From assembly GCA_964638055.1 (NCBI GenBank), contig CAZWXF010000027.1, forward strand, positions 1 through 28,565: 28,565 bases of DNA, read 5' to 3'. Both the position numbers and the translations under genes were made by a program. The notes beneath the pieces are model-generated. The model was not told the origin of the DNA. It worked only from the letters and a program-made list of their open reading frames with translations, and searched no databases. Shown here piece after piece: positions 22,685 through 28,565 of this stretch. The stretch comes from Prado023 sp964638055. Lineage in GTDB: Bacteria; Actinomycetota; Actinomycetes; S36-B12; CAIYMF01. Positions within the stretch are counted from its first letter, which is position 1; every line of letters starts with the position of its first letter.

Positions 22685-24518
22685 TCAGAGCCGGGGATCG
22701 ACGGGCTCGGACTCCAGGGCGAGCACTGCGAACACCGACTGGTGCACCTTCCACAGCGGCCCGTGGTCGACGAACTCCGCCAGCGCGGTCAGACCGAGGC
22801 CGTGCTCCATCTGGGCGAGCCGGCGCTTCTTGCCGGTCTGTCGGTCACGCAGGACGTCCAGCGAATCGGTGTGTCCGGGCCGTAGATGATCCGCAGGTAC
22901 TCGCGGCCGCGGACCTTCAGACCGGGCTGCACCCGGCCCTCGATCAGGTCGGCCGGCTTCACGACGATGCCCTCTCGCCCGGCCGTCGTCAGGTCGAGCC
23001 ACCACTGGGTCGCCTCGGCCCGCTGCCTCCGCGTGTAGACGGTGCCGGTGGTGCCGTCCCCCACGCCGAACCGGCGCTCGGCCGCGTCGCCGTCCCGGGC
23101 GATCACGGCGATGGCCCGCGAACCCATGTGCTTCTCCTCGCACACGACCCGGGTCACGCCCCAGCCGGCGTACTCCTCGAAGGCCTCCGCCGATCCGCAG
23201 CACGGTCGATCCCCGATCCGCCGCGGGGATCAGCGACGAACCGGCTCGTACCACTGCTGCTGGGCAGGCACCGAGACGATCTCGCGCTCGGGATAGCGCA
23301 GCGCGGTCAGTGATCCGCCGAAGACGACGCCGGTGTCCAGGCAGATCGTGATGTTGCCCACTCGGCCCGCGGCACCGGGGTGTGGCCGTAGACGACCATC
23401 GCCTGCCCCCGGTACTCCTGGGCCCACGGGTAGCGCACGGGCAGGCCGTACTCGTCGGTCTCACCGGTGGTGTCCCCGTAGAGGGCGAACGATCGGACCC
23501 GCCCGGACGCCCTTCCGTGGTAGGCCTCCTTGAGCCCGACGTGGGCCACGACGAGCCTGCCGCCGTCGAGCACGTAGTGGCTGATGAGCCCGTCCATGAA
23601 GGCCAGCGACCGCTTGCGGAAGTCCTCGGGCTCGGCATCGAGCTGGGCAAGCGACTCCGCCAAGCCGTGGGAGACGGTCACGTTGGCACCCTTGAGGGCC
23701 CGCACGAGCTTGGCCTCGTGGTTGCCCGAGACGCACAGCGCCGTGCCCGCAGCGACCATGCCCATGACCAGGCGCAGCACGCCGGGGGTGTCCGGCCCGC
23801 GATCGACGAGGTCCCCGACGAAGACGGCCAGCCGTCCGTCGGGGTGGGTGGCGCCCACCACGGTCGAGCCGTCCAGGTCCAGCCGCCAACCGAGCTCGAC
23901 CAGCAGGTCACGCAGCTCAGCGGCGCAGCCGTGGACGTCGCCGATGATGTCGAAGGGTCCAGGGACGTCGCTGAGGTCGTTCCACGATCGCTCCCGGATG
24001 ATCCGCGCCGCGTCGATCTGGCCCTGGCCGCGCAGGACATGGACGCGACGGAAGCCCTCCTTGCCCAGCCGGCCGACCGAGCGCTGCAGCTCTCGGCGCT
24101 GACGCGTGATCACGTGGCTGCCGAAGTCGCGATCGGGTCGCGCCGCGTTGCGCTCGATCGCCAGGGACTCGGGCACATCCAGGACGATCGCGTCGACCAG
24201 CACGTCGTGGGAACGGGCGAGCCTCACCAGCGAGGCACGCGCCTGAGCCTGGACGTTGGTCGCGTCGACGACGGTGAGCAGCCCGCGTCGCAGTCGGGTC
24301 CCGACGATGTAGTGGAGCACGTCGAAGGCGTCCGCCGTCGCCGACTGGTCGTTCTCGTCGTCGGAGACCAGAGCCCTGCAGAAGTCGCTGGACACGACCT
24401 CGCTGGGCTTGAAGTGTGCTCGGGCGAAGGTCGACTTGCCACTGCCGGAGATGCCGACGAGGACCACCAGACCCATCGCGGGAAGCGCGACCTGTCGCTG
24501 CTCGAGGGTGTCAGTCAC
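22685..24518 (-). pseudogene. pnkp: Degenerate polynucleotide kinase-phosphatase-ligase (Pnkp)
   Basis: Intact Pnkp is about 850-870 residues: 5'-kinase, 2',3'-phosphatase, ligase. Here the GTG start (24518) overlaps the hen1 stop as GTGACTGA. Kinase (Walker A GISGSGKST, about 22-30) and phosphatase motifs (DIIGDVHGC, FVGDLVDRGPDT, VSGNHEAKL) are complete. Near 23357 the frame breaks: EWATSRS replaces an expected EWVGNITICLDTG, and the correct reading continues in another frame to YEPVRR and an in-frame TGA (23230-23232). The ligase then continues in that frame with EAFEEYAGWGV and the active-site EEKHMGSRA, but the nucleotidyltransferase centre after VYTR (near 23028) is gone, joining EGIVVKP and GLKVRGREYLRIIYGPD. 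A last shift near 22872 leads to the normal C-terminus ending DPRL. About 200 ligase residues are missing overall. Confidence 0.85.
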
Positions 24519-25764
24519 GGCGGAGCACCGCCATCTGCGTCGGGGCACCGAGGACCGGGTCGGCCTGGCCGATGCCGGATTGCTGGACCGTGAATCCGTA
24601 CGAGGAGGCCACGCGCTCGGACCACGCGGCGAACTCCGCCCGACTCCACTCGAAGCGGTGGTCCGGGTGCCTCCGGCCCGTGAGGCCGTCGTAGAGCCCG
24701 TTGTACTCGCAGTTGGGCGTGGTCACGATGACGGCGGCCGGCCTGGCGGCCCCGAAGACCACGCGCTCCAGCGCCGCGAGGCGGGAGAGGTCGACGTGCT
24801 CGATGACCTCCATGAGCACGGCGGCGTCGAAGCCCGCGAAGCGTGGGTCCTCGTAGGTGAGGGCGGCCTGGAACAGCTCGATCCGGTCGGACTGGCGCTC
24901 GCTCATCCGCTCGACGCGCAGCCGTCGACCAGCCTGCTGCAGCGATCGGGTGCTGACGTCGCATCCCGCGATGCGCGTGAGGGTCGGGGTCTGTCCTCGG
25001 CAGGCTCGATCGCCTCCTCCACCTCGTCGCCGAGCTCGGCCAGGCGCGCCAGCGCGACATGCGTGAGCCCGCTCCTGCGCCCGAGGTACCGACGCGTGAT
25101 GAGGTCCCGGTCGGGATGACCGGCCAGCCATCCCTCGCCCGATCGCAGGAGCTTGTCGACCTCGTCGGGTCCCTGCCAGTAGTGCTTGGACTCGTCGAGG
25201 ACCGGCAGGAGCACGTGCAGCTGATTGAGGGCGTCTGCGAGCCGCACCACGCCATGCAGGCGCAGCCGGACGTAGCGGGAGTCGCCCCACTGGGGGAAGG
25301 CGTCGTCCAGCGGGATCGCGTCGGCCTCGACGGTCCATCCCAAGGGCCCGAACAACCCGGTGCGCGACGTCCGGCCCGCCGCGGCAGGGAAGGACGGGGA
25401 TGCTGATCTCCAGCGGGATCGCCGAGTCGGCAAGCTCCTGGCGCGAGGTGCAACGGCCCGAGCGGGCGATGCCGAACACGTCGGCGAGGGCGACCCCGAG
25501 CAGGGACGAGGCCGCATAGGAGCGGTCGTTGACGTACTGGGCGAGGCTGAAGTCGGGCGAGGCCTTCCCCCGGCGTCGGGCCAGCCGGATCGCGTCGACC
25601 TCCAGGACGAGGGCGACCGTGCAGCGCTCCTCGCTCGCCTCGGGGTAGAGCACCGTCGCCACGCCGAAGGACTGGCTGAACTCCTGCACCCGGTCGGGGT
25701 GCTTGTGCAGCAGGTACCCGAGGTCGGTTGCCGGGCGGTGGGTGGTGGACAGGGTCAGGAGCAC
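24511..25764 (-). pseudogene. hen1: Degenerate 3'-terminal RNA ribose 2'-O-methyltransferase Hen1
   Basis: From GTG 25764 the protein begins MLLTLSTTHRPATDLGYLLH, the Hen1 N-terminus, and continues well to SIPVLPCRGGPDVAH. Near 25357 one extra G in CCGGGTT shifts the frame; the true continuation LFGPLGWTVEADAIPLDDAF follows in the next frame to EVEEAIEPAED. Near 24990 the reading returns to the first frame at LTRIAGCDVSTRSLQQAG, while the stretch normally carrying the SAM motif I (DLGCGEG) is absent, about 45-50 residues. The metal-site motifs MEVIEHVD and DHRFEW remain, and the end APTQMAVLRRD is intact. Total length is 418 codons against about 465 in the family. Hen1 2'-O-methylates the broken RNA end before Pnkp ligation, protecting it from repeat cleavage; this copy cannot make a working enzyme as it stands. 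Confidence 0.85.
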
Positions 25765-25971
25765 CGGCTCAGTCTGCCGGAGCGTCGGCGTGGGTGGGAC
25801 CGGGTGCGACGGTCCCCGCCGGCGGTTGCGCCCACGGTCCGCCCCGTCCGGCCCCGGCCATCCCTCACGCGGTGGTGCCGCTGCACGAGGTCGGCGGCGA
25901 CTCGAGGACCCGGAAGCAGACCCCGGCGCGACTCCGGTGGGGCACGATGCGGCCGCACTAGTGTCGAAGTC
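25765..25971. promoter_or_regulatory. Divergent promoter region of hen1 and the ABC exporter
   Basis: This 207-bp region has no gene. On the plus strand TAGTGT (25959-25964) fits a TAnnnT -10 element and ends 7 nt before the ATG at 25972, without a ribosome site between, suggesting a leaderless transcript. No clear promoter is seen for hen1 on the minus strand. Confidence 0.42.
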
Positions 25972-26883
25972 ATGAGCGCTGTCATCGACATCTCCGGACT
26001 GACCAAGTCCTTCGGGACCACCCGGGCGCTCGACGGGCTGGACCTGCAGATCGCTCCCGGGGAGGTTCACGGGTACCTCGGACCGAACGGGTCGGGCAAG
26101 TCCACCACGATCCGGATCGTGCTGGGCATGCTGCGGGCCGACTCCGGTTCTGTGCGCCTGTTCGGCGGGGACCCCTGGGCGGATGCGGCCGAGCTGCACC
26201 GCCGGCTGGCCTATGTGCCCGGTGACGTGAACCTGTGGCCCAACCTCACCGGCGGCCAGGTGATCGACCTGCTCGCCCGACTGCGCGGCGGGCTGGACGA
26301 GCAGCGCCGGGCGCAGCTCCTGGACGAGTTCGAGCTGGACCCGACCAAGAAGGCGCGGGCCTACTCCAAGGGGAACCGCCAGAAGGTGGCGCTGGTGGCC
26401 GCCCTGGCCTCCCGGGTCGAGCTGCTGATCCTCGACGAGCCCACGGCCGGACTCGACCCCCTCAAGGAGACCCTGTTCTCGACGTGGGTCGACCGGTTCA
26501 AGGACGACGGAGGCACTGTGCTGCTCTCCAGCCACATCCTGGCCGAGGTCGAACGGCTCTGTGACCGGGTGAGCATCCTGCGCCGGGGGCGGGTCGTCGA
26601 GTCGGGCACGCTCGCGGAGCTCCGCCATCTCACCCGGACCTCCGTCCACGCCGAGCTCTCGCAGCGACCGGTGGGCCTCACGAGCCTTCCTGGCGTGCAC
26701 GACCTGGTGATCGAGGGTCACCGGGTGGACTGCGAGGTCGAGACCGACCATCTCGGCGGCCTTCTCACCCACCTGGGGCAGTACGGCATCCGCACGCTCA
26801 CGAGCCAGCCGCCGACGCTCGAAGAGCTGTTCCTGCGTCACTACGGCGACGAGCTCCCGGTCGGGGAGGGGGCGCAGGCATGA
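25972..26883 (+). CDS. ABC transporter ATP-binding protein
   Basis: From ATG 25972 the product has 303 residues. Walker A GPNGSGKST is at 37-45, the signature appears in the variant YSKGNRQKVALVAAL, Walker B is LLILDEPTAGLDP, and LSSHILAEVE carries the switch histidine. An extra C-terminal domain (about 220-303) is common in ATPases of drug and antibiotic exporters. The open frame extends upstream to 25360 but that part lies over the hen1 region, and the ATG here follows a -10-like TAGTGT by 7 nt. It is coupled to the permease by an ATGA overlap (26880-26883). Its partner permease points to the family annotated as exporters of polyketide-type antibiotics, though the substrate is not shown. 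Confidence 0.93.
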   Translation: MSAVIDISGLTKSFGTTRALDGLDLQIAPGEVHGYLGPNGSGKSTTIRIVLGMLRADSGSVRLFGGDPWADAAELHRRLAYVPGDVNLWPNLTGGQVIDLLARLRGGLDEQRRAQLLDEFELDPTKKARAYSKGNRQKVALVAALASRVELLILDEPTAGLDPLKETLFSTWVDRFKDDGGTVLLSSHILAEVERLCDRVSILRRGRVVESGTLAELRHLTRTSVHAELSQRPVGLTSLPGVHDLVIEGHRVDCEVETDHLGGLLTHLGQYGIRTLTSQPPTLEELFLRHYGDELPVGEGAQA

Positions 26884-28448
26884 CCGGCACGTGGGTCCTC
26901 CTGCGCCACTGCCTACGACGGGACCGCTGGCTGGCCCTCTGGTTCTCGGTCGGGATGCTGTTGCTGTACTGGTCGCAGGCGGTGTCCATCGACGGCCTGT
27001 ACACGACTCAGGAGGCGTTCGACGAGGCCGCGGCCGCCATGGCCCAGAACGCCGCGTTCATCGCGATGGCTGGACCTGCGCGCGCCCTGAACACCGTGGG
27101 TGGCCAGGTGGCGTGGCAGGCCACCGCCGCGGGCGCCATCGCCGCCGGACTTGTCAGCATGTTCGTGATCGGCCGGCACACTCGCGCCGAGGAGGAGTCC
27201 GGCCGGGAGGAGCTGTTGCGCGCCGCGCCGGTGGACCGCCGGGCCAGCACGACCGCAGCGCTGCTCACGTCAGTGATCGTCAACACCCTGGCCGGCGTGG
27301 TCGTCAGCGCGAGCCTGATCGCCTACGGGCTGGAGGTGCCCGGATCGCTGATCATGGGCGTCGGCGCGATGCTCTGCGGATGGTTCTTCTCCGGCGTTGC
27401 CCTGCTGGCGGCACAGCTGACCGAGAGCACGAGGGCGGCCTACGGGATCACCGCCGCGGTGATCGGGCTCTCGTACGCCCTGCGTGCAGCCGGGGACGTG
27501 ACCGGGGGCTGGCTCTCCTGGCTCTCCCCGATCGGCTGGTACCAGGCGATGTGGGGCTTCTCCGGTGACCGATGGTGGCCCGGGCTGCTGCTGCTCGGCG
27601 GCGGGACCGCGCTGGTGGCAGCGACGTTCTGGGTCTTCGAGCGCCGCGACTTCGCCGCCGGTGTGGTGCCGGGCAGGCCGGGTCCAGGCCGAGCGGACGG
27701 CCGGCTGGCCACCCCGCTCGGCCTGGCGTGGTGCCTGCAGCGGCCCAGCGCGCTCGGCTGGCTGGTCGGGCTCTTCGCCCTCGGCTTCACGTTCGGGACG
27801 TTCGGCGACGACGTGTCGATCCTCGGGGACTCCGACCTGACGGAGATCTTCGTGCCGGATCCGGACGCCATGATCGACTCCTTCTACGCGATCATGGGCA
27901 TGCTCATCGCGCTCATCGCCGCCGCCTTCACGATCTCCTCGGCTTTGCGGCCCCGCGGAGAGGAGGACGACGGCCGCGTCGAGCCACTCCTGGCCACTGG
28001 ACTGCCGAAACTCCGCTGGCTGCTCGGCCATCTCACCGTCACGCTCCTCGGATCGGTGGCGCTGCTCGCGGTGGCCGGCCTCGGGATGGGCCTCGGATTC
28101 GCGGTGTTCGTCGGGGACGAGACGGCGATCTGGCGCTTCCAGGCTGTCCTGCTGTCGTTCCTGCCGGGGGTGCTCATGCTCGGCGCGATCGCGTGCCTCC
28201 TGCACGGCCTGGCGATCCGGCTGGCCTGGCTGGCCTGGCTGGCGCTGGTGTTCTGCGTCGTGGTCCTGCTCTTCGGCGAGCTCCTCCGCTTCCCCGAATG
28301 GGTGGTCAGCCTCTCCCCGTTCACGCACTTCGCCCTGGTGCCGGCCGAGCCGATGGCCTGGGCGCCGTTCCTGGGCGTGCTCGTTCTCGCCGCGGCGACC
28401 AGCGCCGTCGGGGTGGTGGGCTTCCTGCGCCGCGACCTGAACTGCTGA
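26880..28448 (+). CDS. ABC exporter permease, two-repeat 12-helix type
   Basis: A 522-residue membrane protein made of two similar halves with about six helices each: the first half begins VLLRHCLRRDRWLALWFSVG, the second around LAWCLQRPSALGWLVGLFAL (about 281-300). Each half has the conserved motif of this family in a soluble loop: RAEEESGREELLRAAPVDRR (about 102-121) and RGEEDDGRVEPLLATGLPKLRW (in part, about 360-380), which I take as the contact site for the ATPase. This is the arrangement of permeases often annotated as exporters of polyketide antibiotics. Start and ATPase stop overlap as ATGA. The last membrane segment ends VVGFLRRDLNC. About 90 bp downstream the GTCGAGACC repeat begins. 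Confidence 0.9.
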   Translation: MTGTWVLLRHCLRRDRWLALWFSVGMLLLYWSQAVSIDGLYTTQEAFDEAAAAMAQNAAFIAMAGPARALNTVGGQVAWQATAAGAIAAGLVSMFVIGRHTRAEEESGREELLRAAPVDRRASTTAALLTSVIVNTLAGVVVSASLIAYGLEVPGSLIMGVGAMLCGWFFSGVALLAAQLTESTRAAYGITAAVIGLSYALRAAGDVTGGWLSWLSPIGWYQAMWGFSGDRWWPGLLLLGGGTALVAATFWVFERRDFAAGVVPGRPGPGRADGRLATPLGLAWCLQRPSALGWLVGLFALGFTFGTFGDDVSILGDSDLTEIFVPDPDAMIDSFYAIMGMLIALIAAAFTISSALRPRGEEDDGRVEPLLATGLPKLRWLLGHLTVTLLGSVALLAVAGLGMGLGFAVFVGDETAIWRFQAVLLSFLPGVLMLGAIACLLHGLAIRLAWLAWLALVFCVVVLLFGELLRFPEWVVSLSPFTHFALVPAEPMAWAPFLGVLVLAAATSAVGVVGFLRRDLNC

Positions 28449-28535
28449 ACGGTCCGCGCGCCGCTGGATCAGCGCAGGGATTCGCCAGATGAGTCCTCGC
28501 CTGTGACCACGCCCGCCAAGCCCACGCCCGACGAG
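28449..28535. other. Region after the ABC permease
   Basis: A small stem CGCTG-GAT-CAGCG (28462-28474) may help terminate the ABC transcript. From GTG 28503 an open frame runs to the window end (VTTPAKPTPDESVETPPVET), but it lacks a ribosome site and coincides with repeat DNA, so I do not call a gene. Confidence 0.35.
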
Positions 28536-28565
28536 TCCGTCGAGACCCCGCCCGTCGAGACCCCG
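28536..28565. repeat. 15-bp tandem repeat with GTCGAGACC core, cut by window edge
   Basis: Two copies, TCCGTCGAGACCCCG (28536-28550) and CCCGTCGAGACCCCG (28551-28565), reach the window end. The core CCCGTCGAGACC is the reverse complement of GGTCTCGACGGG, the core of the array at 644-859. It probably continues beyond the window. Confidence 0.8.

Noticed and set aside
22685..25764. A defence or toxin system as the explanation for the broken hen1-pnkp region
   Set aside because: All fragments match Hen1 or Pnkp; no toxin, nuclease or mobile gene is found between or beside them.
24511..26841. A 776-codon open frame on the minus strand covering hen1 and the ABC ATPase
   Set aside because: It is the mirror of the ABC ATPase joined to two frames' worth of the broken hen1; only the part below 25764 is related to a real protein, and even there it is out of frame in the middle.
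28503..28565. Start of a protein with PVETP repeats (GTG 28503)
   Set aside because: No ribosome site, low-complexity sequence, and the DNA matches the intergenic repeat at 644-859; the window end prevents a decision.

Overview
The window is very GC-rich, with tightly packed genes, many 4-nt ATGA/GTGA overlaps, several apparently leaderless starts and abutting short tandem repeats between genes. Gene families (Tad pilus genes of the monoderm type without a secretin, a LysM/BTAD-like protein, DUF2231, SixA with an MQHG motif, Hen1/Pnkp) point to an Actinomycetota chromosome, probably a Micrococcales- or Propionibacteriales-like lineage; this is inference, since no rRNA or other marker gene is present. 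A run of 100 N (21933-22032) is an assembly gap. I see no tRNA, rRNA, CRISPR array, transposase or phage gene.

Layout. 1-441: sixA phosphohistidine phosphatase (minus, 3' end cut by the window). 644-859: a mosaic tandem repeat. 871-3528: a minus-strand operon of membrane protein, ABC ATPase and ABC permease. 3745-4956: a saccharopine-dehydrogenase-like/trans-acting enoyl reductase gene (plus), ending inside a 17-bp tandem repeat. 5124-14383: a ten-gene minus-strand Tad (Flp-type) pilus operon: SAF/CpaB, CpaE/TadZ-like ATPase, TadA ATPase, TadB, TadC, a short pilin-like protein, two TadE-like pseudopilins, a TadG-like protein and a 1022-residue LysM/BTAD-like membrane protein. Upstream lie a divergent sigma-factor-like gene (minus) and a helical protein of unknown function (plus), separated by a 334-bp region carrying seven GGCAAC/GTTGCC sites.

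17086-21302: DUF2231 membrane protein, secreted RTX-type calcium-binding protein, DHA2-type MFS exporter and PAP2 phosphatase. 21547-22601: a SnoaL-like gene interrupted by the N gap, divergent from a MarR regulator, with overlapping palindromes in the shared promoter. 22685-25764: the bacterial RNA-repair pair hen1-pnkp, still coupled by an 8-nt overlap but broken by frameshifts, an in-frame stop and internal deletions. 25972-28448: a second ABC exporter (ATPase plus 12-TM-type permease). The right edge (28536-28565) carries the same GTCGAGACC-core repeat as the left array.

The most interesting items are the decaying hen1-pnkp cassette, the sigma-like gene with its GGCAAC-rich control region at the head of the Tad locus, and the SnoaL-like gene whose N-terminus appears to be an in-frame 18-bp repeat that caused the assembly gap. 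I found no clearly new defence or mobile system.
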